Shown: piece by piece, positions 27,601 to 35,071 of the stretch | Numbering within the stretch: position 1 is the stretch's first letter | Layout of the letters: the number at the start of each line of letters is the position of its first letter | NCBI GenBank assembly: GCA_964627455.1 | Contig: CAZVKC010000007.1 | Location: 62,001 to 126,000, forward strand | Reading direction: 5' to 3' | Length of the DNA stretch: 64,000 bases | Origin: F-183 sp964627455 | GTDB lineage: Bacteria; Acidobacteriota; Terriglobia; Bryobacterales; Bryobacteraceae | Made by a program: the position numbers and the translations under genes | The notes under the pieces: generated by a model | What the model saw: only the letters and a program-made list of their open reading frames with translations | Database searches by the model: none | Told to the model about the DNA's origin: nothing

Positions 27601-28141
27601 CGAGTCCGTGTTCCTGCAGTTCGAGGAAGTAATTGCCTTTCCCGAACATGTCCTGGTACTCGTAGGCGAGGCGGCGCGCCTCGTCGTACTTGTCGGCGGT
27701 GAGCGCCTCGTTGAGGTCGCCGCGAAGGCAGGCCGAAAGGCAGATAAGTCCCTTGGCGTGCTGCGCGAGGACATCCTTGTCGATGCGCGGCTTGTAATAA
27801 AAGCCTTCGAGAAAGCCCGTCGACACGAGCTTGATGAGATTGCGGTAGCCTTCCTGGTCCTGGCAGAGGAGGACGAGGTGGTTGTAACGGTTCGCGTCGC
27901 TCTTGTCGGTGCGGCCTTTTTGGGCGACGTAGACTTCACAGCCGATCACGGGCTGGACGCCTTTTTCCTTGGCCTTGTTATAGAACTCGACTGCGCCGAA
28001 GAGATTGCCGTGGTCGGTCATGGCGACCGCCGGCATGTTCTGCTTGGCGACGATGTCCATGAGCTGCGAGATTTCGCAGGCGCCGTCTAGCAGCGAGTAA
28101 TCGGTATGGCAGTGCAGGTGGACGAATGGCGTGTTCGACAT
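24653..28141 (-). CDS. dnaE: DNA polymerase III alpha subunit
   Basis: 1162 residues, the usual length for DnaE1. An N-terminal PHP domain begins VHLHCHTDYSLLDGA (residues ~7-21). The palm carries the catalytic aspartates D409, D411 and D413 in MPDIDIDF, with GPGRGSAAGSLVSYA upstream. Later come GYGFNKSHSAAYAYLAY (HhH region), the tandem HhH/tail, and an OB-fold (EVKICGILTGVAKR) near residue 985. The C-terminal beta-clamp/tau region follows. A TATAAT -10 element lies about 80 bp upstream. Confidence 0.98.
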   Translation of the reverse strand: MSNTPFVHLHCHTDYSLLDGACEISQLMDIVAKQNMPAVAMTDHGNLFGAVEFYNKAKEKGVQPVIGCEVYVAQKGRTDKSDANRYNHLVLLCQDQEGYRNLIKLVSTGFLEGFYYKPRIDKDVLAQHAKGLICLSACLRGDLNEALTADKYDEARRLAYEYQDMFGKGNYFLELQEHGLEQDKILIPAATRLSAESDIPLVVTNDAHYLQRSSAHSHEILLCIQTGKTMSDVNRMKFNAPEYYLKTKEEMMQLFGDYEPALDRTWEIAQRCNVKLESVKEPFPKFDVPGGQTIDSYFAYVARQGFEKRRPRLEAMANSGALRNPMPAYFERLEREIAMIQKMKFSGYFLIVWDFIRFSKSHGIPVGPGRGSAAGSLVSYAMQITDIDPLQYGLLFERFLNPERISMPDIDIDFCTHRRGEVIQYVTEKYGREQVAQIITFGTLGARAAIKDVGRALEIPFGDVDKITKLIPTQPLNIKLKQAIEMEPNLDALAKSDARVQEVLDVSLELEGMARNASVHAAGVVISPQPLRELVPLYKTNRDEIVTQYDMVGLEKLGLLKMDFLGLTTLTIITDAIKLIEKFQGKKIVLEDIPLNEQKTYDIFGKGYTSGVFQFESPGMRDILRRYQPDRLEDLIALNALYRPGPMDMIDDFIDRKHGKKEVVYELPEMKEVLEETFGVMVYQEQVMQMSNRLAGYSLGDADILRRAMGKKKKEEMDKQRERFIKGALTLGFPKKKIEKVFDIMAKFAGYGFNKSHSAAYAYLAYVTAYLKANYPIEFMSALLTSETGNTAKVVKYIAECRDMGIKVLPPDVNESLFSFAPAGQAIRFGLGAIKNVGANAVEAVIKAREEKGPFRSIYEFCERVDMAAVNRRVIESFIKAGAMDTLEGTRSQKFAVLDGAIETGVKASRDRESGQGGLFGEMFAAEDDGASASVALPNVKDWTDKEKLSGEKEMIGFYITGHPLDQYADKVSELNSHSTDQLEGLEKGVEVKICGILTGVAKRRTKEGKPWASMSLEDRNGALEAMVFSSNYDRLVPLIEEDKGVLVRAMILPEDNAPPKLSIQDITPLDNARVNFPSVISIKCYVGVQNSHSGLDPQVKAEELNKLFARKQGPTEVRLRIERPKDFAVVMDLPIRVRPDREFTAEIKRICGNETLEVLSG

Positions 28142-28221
28142 CGCAGGTTCTCGAAAAGTACAGCTACAACCTGTACGACGACGTTCCCGGGGGAGGAAAG
28201 GACGCGCCGCGCTATCTGACC

Positions 28222-28227
28222 ATTATA
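28222..28227 (-). promoter_or_regulatory. TATAAT -10 element for dnaE
   Basis: A perfect TATAAT on the minus strand in the 90-bp space between the UlaG-like gene and dnaE. Transcription would begin near 28215, leaving a leader of about 70 nt. No strong -35 hexamer is seen at 16-18 bp. Confidence 0.45.
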
Positions 28228-28231
28228 ACTT

Positions 28232-28990
28232 TCAGGCAGCCTGCCAGCGTTCGCCGACCTGATGGACCATGATCTGGCTTCGCGAGTTGCCCGCCGCGTC
28301 GACAAATCGCTCGATCGGCTCGTAAAAACCTTCCCGGCCGAGGGGAAACGTCTGGTGGTGGATCGGAAGGAAGAGGTCTGCGCCCATGTCGCAGGACATC
28401 CGCCATGCCTGTTCCGGCGAACAGTGGTGATGGATCCACGGATCATAAGCGCCGATCGGCATGATGGCCACATCGGCACGAACCTCGCGGAATGCAGTCG
28501 TATACGCCGTGTCGCCGCCGAATACGATCCGCTGCTTCGATTCCTGGGACTCGATCAGATAGCCGTTGTATCCGCGATGGCGATCGGTCACCATCCGTGC
28601 GCCCCAGTGCCGGACCTGCAGCGCCTGGATTCGCAAAGAGCCGACCTGCACGTGCTCGTTCCACGCCAGTTCCTGAACCCTGCGATACTTGCGCACCCGC
28701 AGCAGGTCGCTGGTATGCAGCGCGGTCACCACCGTCGTGCGCGGGTTTTCGAGCCTACGCAGCGTCGGGATGTCGAAATGATCCATGTGCGCGTGCGAAA
28801 GCAGGATCAGATCGACCGGAGGCAGTTGTTTCGCGGTCAAACCCGGGTCCGTCAGCCGCCGCGGGCCGATGTTCCCGACTCCGACGTAAACACCAATGCG
28901 CCGCGACAAAACCGGATCCGTAATGACCCGCATCCCGTCGATTTCGAGGAGCACCGTGCTGTGCCCCAGCCAGTGGGCTTGTAAGTTCAT
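28232..28990 (-). CDS. UlaG-like metallo-beta-lactamase-fold hydrolase
   Basis: 252 residues, cytoplasmic. The L-G-H-S-T-V-L-L-E-I-D-G start, the metal-binding HAHMDHFD motif near residue 67, a FGGDTAYT motif and a later H-H-x(n)-H pattern match the NAPE-PLD/UlaG lactonase group. It follows the sulfite-oxidase-like gene with only 3 bp between them. Substrate unknown; members hydrolyse lactones, phospholipid-like or tRNA-like substrates. Confidence 0.88.
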   Translation of the reverse strand: MNLQAHWLGHSTVLLEIDGMRVITDPVLSRRIGVYVGVGNIGPRRLTDPGLTAKQLPPVDLILLSHAHMDHFDIPTLRRLENPRTTVVTALHTSDLLRVRKYRRVQELAWNEHVQVGSLRIQALQVRHWGARMVTDRHRGYNGYLIESQESKQRIVFGGDTAYTTAFREVRADVAIMPIGAYDPWIHHHCSPEQAWRMSCDMGADLFLPIHHQTFPLGREGFYEPIERFVDAAGNSRSQIMVHQVGERWQAA

Positions 28991-28993
28991 GTA

Positions 28994-29683
28994 TTACCAG
29001 TTATTGCCGAACCGTTCCTCACGCCAGGGGTCGCCGTTCATGTGGTAACCGTTGCGTTCCCAGAAACCGGCCTTGTCGTTTTCGAGGAACTCCAGTCCAC
29101 CCAGCCATTTGGCGCTTTTCCAGGCGTAGAGTTTGGGGATGATCAACCGCGCGGGACCACCGTGTTCCGCGCTCAGCGGTTCGCCGTCGTGGCTCATGGC
29201 GACCAGCGCGTCCGGCGACAGGAATTCGTCGATCGGGAGGTTCGTGGTCCAACCGTAGTCGTACCCGTAAGCGAGCACGAAGCGCGCCTCAGGCTTCAGT
29301 CCGCCCACGAGATCGACCAGCGTCCGCGTGGAAACGCCTTCCCAGAGATTTCCTAATCGCGACCAGCGAGTCACGCAATGAAAATCCGAGAAGACTTTGA
29401 CTCGCGGCAGCGCCAGGAACTGGTCCCAGGTGAGGTCCACATCTTTCTGGACGCAGCCCGAGAGCACAAGTTTCCACTTGGAAAGGTCGATCGCCGGCGC
29501 GCCATTCGCGTCGAGGATCGGCCATTTCAGCGTCCGGCTTTGCCCGGGCGGGATGCGGTTGGCGCGATGGGTATCGCCGCTCACGATGATAGACGGGTCA
29601 AGTCCTTCCGGTTGAGGGACTTCCTCGCTTTGTGTCTTGGTCTGATCCATTGCGAACATCTGTTTGATCCAGCGGCCCAGCAT
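28994..29683 (-). CDS. Molybdopterin-dependent sulfite-oxidase-fold oxidoreductase (no signal peptide)
   Basis: 229 residues. The single domain has the molybdenum-ligand cysteine in FSDFHCVTRWS, the LVDLVGGLKPEARFVLAYGYDYGWTTN segment, and the GGPARLIIPKLYAWKSAKWLGGLEF signature of the YedY/sulfite oxidase fold. There is no Tat signal, heme domain or dimerisation domain, so it appears to be cytoplasmic, unlike MsrP. ATG 29683 is taken; in-frame ATGs at 29659 and 29650 are alternatives that would not affect the domain. The electron donor and substrate are unknown. Confidence 0.88.
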   Translation of the reverse strand: MLGRWIKQMFAMDQTKTQSEEVPQPEGLDPSIIVSGDTHRANRIPPGQSRTLKWPILDANGAPAIDLSKWKLVLSGCVQKDVDLTWDQFLALPRVKVFSDFHCVTRWSRLGNLWEGVSTRTLVDLVGGLKPEARFVLAYGYDYGWTTNLPIDEFLSPDALVAMSHDGEPLSAEHGGPARLIIPKLYAWKSAKWLGGLEFLENDKAGFWERNGYHMNGDPWREERFGNNW

Positions 29684-29746
29684 GGCGCTGTCTGTTGGAT
29701 GTCGGCGAGGGGAAAAAGATTCCCTGCAAGTCCGTTGGTCAGCGAA

Positions 29747-32191
29747 TTAGCTGGCAACGACAGGAATCGGATCGAGGCGGGGCGGAGTTGACGTCAACGA
29801 GCGGGCTTCGGCGGGCGGGGCTGCCTTCTGCCGTTTGGCGAGGAACAGTTTCCGGTCCGCCTGACTCAATAGCTCTTCGACCGAAACGCCGTCCTGCGGG
29901 AAATACGCGTCGCCGATGGTGATAGAGAGGTCGTCGATGCCGCAGACGGCCCTGCCAACCTGCATCGCGAGCAGGTGCATCTGGCGGATTCTCGACTGCG
30001 CGTCCGTGGCGCCGATTTCGGGTATGACGACGGCAAACTCGTCGCCGCCCATCCGCGCAATCAGGTCGTACTCGCGGAACATGGTACGCAAGCCGGACCC
30101 GAATTCCTGCAGAATCCGGTCGCCCGTGGCGTATCCGAAGCGGTCATTCCAGGACCGGAACTGATCCACGTCGCAAACCAGCACGGCCAGCGACTGCGAA
30201 TTCCGGCTGCAGCGGGCGATCTCTCCGTCGAAACGTTCGAGCAACGAGTTGAGGGGCGGCACCACAGCAGGGGATTCCTGGTTGCGCTGGTCGCTCGCAA
30301 GCGCCTGTTCGATGGATGCAGCGAGCTTGGAGGCGATCCCCAGCAGGGTCCGCTGGTGATCTTTCTGGAACGAATCCCGCTCGCCGTCGTAGAACGCCAG
30401 GACGCCCGAGAAATCGCCGGGACCCACGAGGGGCACCGCGAGAGCCGAACGCAAGGTGGTGAACTTGCTGGGATCGTTGAGGTATCCCGCCTCGACCGCC
30501 GGATTGCCGTTCAAGATCGGTTTTTCATTCTGGGCCACCCAACCGGCCAAGCCTTCCCCGAGAGGGATGCGCAGAGATTCGAAGAGCGCACGGTTGGCGC
30601 CTTCGGCATAGTAGGCTTCCAGGTGCTGGCCCGATCGAATCCAGAGTACGACGGCCTCGTGCGGAATCAACGACTTCAGGCGCGAAGCGACCAAGGCCAG
30701 GATTTCGCGAAGGTGGAGCGTATGGCCAGTCGGGCTCGAAAGCTCGAACAGCGACTGGATTTCCAGCCGCGCTTCCGCAATCGATTGCATCGAGGACAAG
30801 GCGCGCAGCGAACCGTTTCCATCCGTGGGCTTCACTTTCGACGCCTCGAAACCTGCCGCAGGCGCATCGCCGCGTTCGATCTTGAGGTTGGTCGACAGCT
30901 TGACGATGTCGGTGCAGGCCGCCTGTGCCGCCTTCTCCAACTCTTGATACTGCTGATGCAGCAGGTCCACGATGCGAGGATCAAAGCTCTTGCCGGATTC
31001 GGCCACGACGACTTTCATCGCCTCGTCGATCGGCAGGGCCTTGCGATACTGCCGGTCGGACGCGAGCGCATCCAGGCAGTCCACCGTGGCCAGGATCCGG
31101 GCCCCAATCGGGATCTGTTCACCCTTCAAGCCGTACGGATAACCGGTGCCGTTCCACTTCTCGTGGTGCGAGAGCACGATCGGCGCAACCGGATACGGGA
31201 ACTTCACATGTTCCAGGATCTCAGCGCCCACCACCGGGTGGATTTTCATCTTCTCGAACTCTTCGTGGGTCAGCTTGCCCGGCTTGCAGATGATGTGTTC
31301 GGGAACCGCGAGTTTCCCGATGTCGTGCAGGATCGCCGCGGCGCGCAAAGCTGCCAGGTCGTCCCCCTTCAATCCCAACTCTTCTCCCAATGCCAGCGCG
31401 TATGTCTGGACCCGGCGCAGGTGGGCGTGGGTCGTATCGTCCTTCGCTTCAATTGCCAGCGCCAGCGATTCGATCGTGCGCAGATGCAGCGCAGACACCT
31501 CCTCGGCATGTGTCTTGGCGTCCTCCAATCGCCCGGTATAGGTTGAGTACGAGCGGTAGAAGAGGAAGACCACAGGCAGAATGAGGAGAGACGTTTGCCA
31601 GCCGAGCTTGTCTGACACGACACTGATCAAACCGGCGAGAGCGGCGCCCGCGAGGTAATACGGGAAGGACCAGAGGTAGTTCCGCCGCCAGGTCCCGAAC
31701 GGATCCGCGCCTTCCACCAGCGCAATGACGGTCGCAACCGTCACCGTGTTGATGAAATAGGCGACGAGCGACGCCCCCATCAATCCCAGGGGAAGCCCCC
31801 AGCCTCCGTCGATATGCCGCATCACGGAGTAGGTGTCGTACGCGAGTTGAACCGAGAGGGTTACGGTGGCAAGATTGAACAGGGCCTGCGCGACACTAGG
31901 CCTCGTCTTCGCCATCCACAGATTCTGGGCCAGAGTCGCGCACCAGGCGATGGTGAGAGCCTCTGAGATCGTCATCTGCAGGACTGCGATGAACTGGAAC
32001 ACGAAAACTGCAGAGAGCGTTCCAGGAACGGACGGCAGGCTGACCCGCAAGCCTGCCGAGGCAACCGCCAAAACCAAAAACGTAAGAAACCTTACTGGAT
32101 CTGGCGAGTTCCAGCGATAGAGCGCACTCCAGGCAGTAAGAAAGCCAACAATACAAATGATCGAAATGTACAGTTTAGCCTTGGAGTTCAT
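29747..32191 (-). CDS. Membrane HD-GYP / GAF / GGDEF c-di-GMP turnover protein
   Basis: 814 residues from ATG 32191 (GTG 32203 is possible). About six transmembrane helices fill residues ~5-220. An HD-GYP phosphodiesterase domain follows with H289-D290 in HDIGKLAVPEH and the HHEKWNGTGYP motif, then a GAF domain (~505-640) and a GGDEF domain with an intact GGDEF at 715-719. Both making and breaking of c-di-GMP are therefore possible in one protein, perhaps with one domain acting in a regulatory way. A 7-bp inverted repeat (32203-32230) lies in its leader. Confidence 0.92.
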   Translation of the reverse strand: MNSKAKLYISIICIVGFLTAWSALYRWNSPDPVRFLTFLVLAVASAGLRVSLPSVPGTLSAVFVFQFIAVLQMTISEALTIAWCATLAQNLWMAKTRPSVAQALFNLATVTLSVQLAYDTYSVMRHIDGGWGLPLGLMGASLVAYFINTVTVATVIALVEGADPFGTWRRNYLWSFPYYLAGAALAGLISVVSDKLGWQTSLLILPVVFLFYRSYSTYTGRLEDAKTHAEEVSALHLRTIESLALAIEAKDDTTHAHLRRVQTYALALGEELGLKGDDLAALRAAAILHDIGKLAVPEHIICKPGKLTHEEFEKMKIHPVVGAEILEHVKFPYPVAPIVLSHHEKWNGTGYPYGLKGEQIPIGARILATVDCLDALASDRQYRKALPIDEAMKVVVAESGKSFDPRIVDLLHQQYQELEKAAQAACTDIVKLSTNLKIERGDAPAAGFEASKVKPTDGNGSLRALSSMQSIAEARLEIQSLFELSSPTGHTLHLREILALVASRLKSLIPHEAVVLWIRSGQHLEAYYAEGANRALFESLRIPLGEGLAGWVAQNEKPILNGNPAVEAGYLNDPSKFTTLRSALAVPLVGPGDFSGVLAFYDGERDSFQKDHQRTLLGIASKLAASIEQALASDQRNQESPAVVPPLNSLLERFDGEIARCSRNSQSLAVLVCDVDQFRSWNDRFGYATGDRILQEFGSGLRTMFREYDLIARMGGDEFAVVIPEIGATDAQSRIRQMHLLAMQVGRAVCGIDDLSITIGDAYFPQDGVSVEELLSQADRKLFLAKRQKAAPPAEARSLTSTPPRLDPIPVVAS

Positions 32192-32202
32192 TCCCGCCGA
32201 CA

Positions 32203-32230
32203 CCCGTCGGTATACCGTTTTATCGACGGG
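32203..32230. promoter_or_regulatory. Inverted repeat in the leader of the c-di-GMP gene
   Basis: CCCGTCG (32203-32209) and CGACGGG (32224-32230) form a perfect 7-bp inverted repeat with a 14-bp AT-rich spacer, 12 bp upstream of the ATG at 32191. It could be an operator or an RNA hairpin. There is no match to the known c-di-GMP riboswitch core that I could see. Confidence 0.35.
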
Positions 32231-32282
32231 TTGAGGTCAGGCCTTTACGTTTTTCACAAGGCGGTCTTACATAGAACTGATT

Positions 32283-33701
32283 CTAAGTGGAATAACGGGC
32301 CTTCCAATCCGTCAATTCCCTGGTCAATCGCTCCTTGACCGTAAGATACTGCGCATTCCCGATCTGATTCACCTTTTCACGGGGATCCGAACGGAGGTCA
32401 TACAGTTCGTTGGGTCCCTGCCCATTGTTCCGCAGGACCAGTTTGAACCGGTTGTCACGAACCATATCGGTGTTCCGCAGGTTGGCGAACACCGTGCCGC
32501 GCCAGGCCGGAGGCTTCACCCCAGCCTTCCGCGCCGCAAGCGGTAAGAAACTGCGGCCACAGAGGTTACGCGACGGAACGGCAGCGCCGATGATTTCGCA
32601 GAAGGTCGGCATCACGTCGTAGAAGCTGATCATTTCCGGACGCGCCGATTCGACCGGGATCCGGCCCGGCCAAGTCATGATCATCGGCACCGCGACCACT
32701 TCGTCGTACATATTCGGCGGATCCGATGCGAGGCCCTTGCTCCAGAGCCCGTGGCGGCCCAAGAGATAGCCGTTGTCTCCCACGAAGAGGATCACCGTGT
32801 TGTCATACGCGCCCTTTTGCTTCAGCTTGTCGAGCAACACCGGGATCTGGTCGTCGAGCGCGGTCGTCGCGGCCGCGCAACGGCGGATATTGCCCACCGT
32901 ATCCTTCAACAACTCCTTTTCCCGCAACGCGTTGGGGGCAGGAGGTTCCCAGCCCACGGTGTTGAAGCTGGTATTGGCGTACATGTCGTAGTACTTCTGC
33001 GGATGTCCGGCGTACGGAGTATGCGGATTCGGGTAGCTGACCGTGAGGAAGAACGGCTTATCGGCCTTTTGCTGATCGAGAAACTCGCAAGCCTTGCGGG
33101 TGATCAACTCGGTACGATAGCCCTTCTCTTTGACCGGCTCGCCATTGAGGAACATGTCCGGATCCTGGTACACCCCGGATCCGCCCGGCATGGTGTAGGA
33201 CCACCGGATACCATGGCCCGGCTTCGCGTTGTTGTTGTCGATGTGCCACTTGCCGGCATATCCGACGTCGTAGCCCTTCGAAGCTGCGAGGTCCGTCAGG
33301 AGCACTTCACTGGCCATCGAAGCCGGCGCTTCTTTCTGGCCCTGCGGGGGATTCGCGACCGGCGAATCGGTCAGAAAGTCGTGCACACCGTGCTGCATCG
33401 GGGTCCGGCCGCTGAACAGGGTCGCGCGGCTGGGCGAGCAGATCGGCGTACACACAAAGCCGTTCTGGAAGCGGACACCCCGGCGCGCCAGATTGTCGAT
33501 GTTCGGCGTCTTGATCTCCTGATTGCCATAGCACCCCACCATCCAGGCGGCGAGGTCGTCGGCAATGATCAGGACCACGTTCGGAGAGGGTCCGGAGGCG
33601 GCAGGCGCCGCGTCCTTTTTTCCCTGCGCAAAGGCGGAAACCCCGGACACCGTGGCGGCGGCTTTCAGGAAACTACGTCGATTCAACGGCTCAGACACCA
33701 T
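32283..33701 (-). CDS. Tat-exported sulfatase
   Basis: 472 residues. Twin-arginine signal NRRSFLKAAATVSG. The type I sulfatase motif CSPSRATL at C88 gives the cysteine converted to formylglycine. The metal site NVVLIIADDL, the GKWHIDNN lysine/histidine motif and the LFVGDNGYLLGRHGLWSKG region are all present. It likely removes sulfate esters from polysaccharide in the periplasm. No formylglycine-generating enzyme is in the window. It is divergent from the sigma-factor operon across about 180 bp that hold no clear promoter I can name. Confidence 0.93.
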   Translation of the reverse strand: MVSEPLNRRSFLKAAATVSGVSAFAQGKKDAAPAASGPSPNVVLIIADDLAAWMVGCYGNQEIKTPNIDNLARRGVRFQNGFVCTPICSPSRATLFSGRTPMQHGVHDFLTDSPVANPPQGQKEAPASMASEVLLTDLAASKGYDVGYAGKWHIDNNNAKPGHGIRWSYTMPGGSGVYQDPDMFLNGEPVKEKGYRTELITRKACEFLDQQKADKPFFLTVSYPNPHTPYAGHPQKYYDMYANTSFNTVGWEPPAPNALREKELLKDTVGNIRRCAAATTALDDQIPVLLDKLKQKGAYDNTVILFVGDNGYLLGRHGLWSKGLASDPPNMYDEVVAVPMIMTWPGRIPVESARPEMISFYDVMPTFCEIIGAAVPSRNLCGRSFLPLAARKAGVKPPAWRGTVFANLRNTDMVRDNRFKLVLRNNGQGPNELYDLRSDPREKVNQIGNAQYLTVKERLTRELTDWKARYST

Positions 33702-33881
33702 TTCAGTTTACCGAAGCGCGACCCTCCGGTTCATCCCACTCCCGATCCGTCCGGGCTAAGATGAAGTTGTCTGCACGTTTTCGCGGGATGCGCCGTCATC
33801 AATTATGTGAGGGCGTTTGTCTCCAGTCTGACGGCGGAAACTGTCGAACCGCGGCAACGGCAGGCCGGCGACCTGTGTCTT

Positions 33882-34436
33882 ATGTCTGACCGGACCTCCA
33901 AAACCGCTCCTCAAACCGTCGATCCCGACCTGCAGGCGCGATTCATCCAGGACAACATGCGCCGGATCTTCCTGCAGATCTACCGCGTGGTCGGCAGCGT
34001 CGAGGACGCGCAGGATCTGACGCAGGAGACCTTCATCAAAGCCCTGCAGCGCGGCGAGCAATTGAAGGATGAAGCGAAGGCGGCGCACTGGTTGTCGCGC
34101 ATCGCATCCAACACCGCCATCGATTTTCTGCGCCGCCACGGGCGCGTGAGCTTCTCTGACATCGCCGACATCCCCGAGCCGCTGGTCGCCACCACGCACA
34201 CTCCCGAGAAAGAAGTGCTGCGCACGGAACAGCGTGAGTACCTCGATAAGGGACTCGAATCGTTGACCGAGCGAGAACGCCTCGCGCTGCTGCTTCGCGA
34301 CGTCGAGGATTACTCCGCCGAAGAAGTCGCCGAGCAACTGGATTGTTCGAAAGCCACCGTGCGGTCGCACATCGCGAACGCCCGCATCAAGTTCCGGCGC
34401 TATCTCGAACGCCGGGGCGGAAGGAGGGATTCGTAA
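33882..34436 (+). CDS. ECF sigma factor
   Basis: About 184 residues from ATG 33882; an in-frame GTG at 33807 would extend it by 25. Region 2 spans ARFIQDNMRRIFLQIYRVVGSVEDAQDLTQETFIKAL (residues ~18-54) and region 4 has TERERLALLLRDVEDYSAEEVAEQLDCSKATVRSHIANARIKF. It is followed 2 bp later by a zinc anti-sigma gene, then by an exported protein that overlaps the latter, so the three genes form one regulatory operon. Confidence 0.9.
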   Translation: MSDRTSKTAPQTVDPDLQARFIQDNMRRIFLQIYRVVGSVEDAQDLTQETFIKALQRGEQLKDEAKAAHWLSRIASNTAIDFLRRHGRVSFSDIADIPEPLVATTHTPEKEVLRTEQREYLDKGLESLTERERLALLLRDVEDYSAEEVAEQLDCSKATVRSHIANARIKFRRYLERRGGRRDS

Positions 34437-34438
34437 CC

Positions 34439-35071
34439 ATGTCGTCTTCGAAGCATCCTTCCGAAGTGACCCTGGCCCTATATGCGGGCGGCGATCTCGA
34501 CTGGCGCGAACGCCTCGCGGCGGCCTGGCACGTGCGGCGTTGCGAACGCTGCCGGACCAGAATCACAGAATATGAAGCCGACCGGACTCTCCGCATCGAG
34601 AGCGCCGAAACAATGCCGTTGCCAGCCAACTGGGACGCACTCGCCGAAGAGATGACGGCCAACATCCGGCTCGGTCTCGAAGCATCGGAATGCATCCGGG
34701 ATACGGATCCCGCTCCATCCCGCACACTGAGTATCGGAGCCGCGCATCGGCCGAACTGGTATTGGAAGCCCGCTGCCGGGATCCTCACGGGCATGGCGGT
34801 TGTCGTCTTTGCGCTGGTGTCCCTGCAGTCGGACGTCTTTCAACGCGTATGGCGCGGCGTCTCGCGCGGCGTGAACGAAGCGCCGTCGGTCGTACTCGAA
34901 ACTTCGTCGAGCGGCATCGAGGTCCGCCGCGGGGCTCGCACGAAAATGAAACTGCTGGTCGGCAATCACAGGCCGGAGCAGGTGTCCGTCAACCTCGAAG
35001 GATCGGTTCGCGCGCAGTATGTCGATGACGACTCGCTGCAGGTAACGGTGACGAATGTTTACGCGCAATAG
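34439..35071 (+). CDS. Zinc-binding anti-sigma factor, membrane anchored
   Basis: 210 residues. The HVRRCERC segment (H-x3-C-x2-C, residues ~31-38) is the zinc anti-sigma signature. One transmembrane helix lies at about 113-133 (AAGILTGMAVVVFALVSL), leaving a periplasmic tail of some 75 residues. A strong AAGGAGGG Shine-Dalgarno sequence at 34421-34428 precedes the ATG. The tail is the probable stress-sensing part. It overlaps the next gene by 17 bp. Confidence 0.88.
   Translation: MSSSKHPSEVTLALYAGGDLDWRERLAAAWHVRRCERCRTRITEYEADRTLRIESAETMPLPANWDALAEEMTANIRLGLEASECIRDTDPAPSRTLSIGAAHRPNWYWKPAAGILTGMAVVVFALVSLQSDVFQRVWRGVSRGVNEAPSVVLETSSSGIEVRRGARTKMKLLVGNHRPEQVSVNLEGSVRAQYVDDDSLQVTVTNVYAQ

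Noticed and set aside
25253..28090. A 945-codon open frame on the plus strand opposite dnaE
   Set aside because: It is an antisense shadow caused by high GC and codon bias; its translation is Arg/Asp/Val-rich low complexity with no domain, while dnaE on the other strand is full length.
32203..32282. c-di-GMP riboswitch before the HD-GYP/GGDEF gene
   Set aside because: The leader is short and lacks the conserved core sequences; only a simple 7-bp inverted repeat is seen.
33807..33881. Longer start (GTG 33807) for the ECF sigma factor
   Set aside because: No Shine-Dalgarno site and the extra 25 residues resemble no sigma-factor region; kept only as an alternative.
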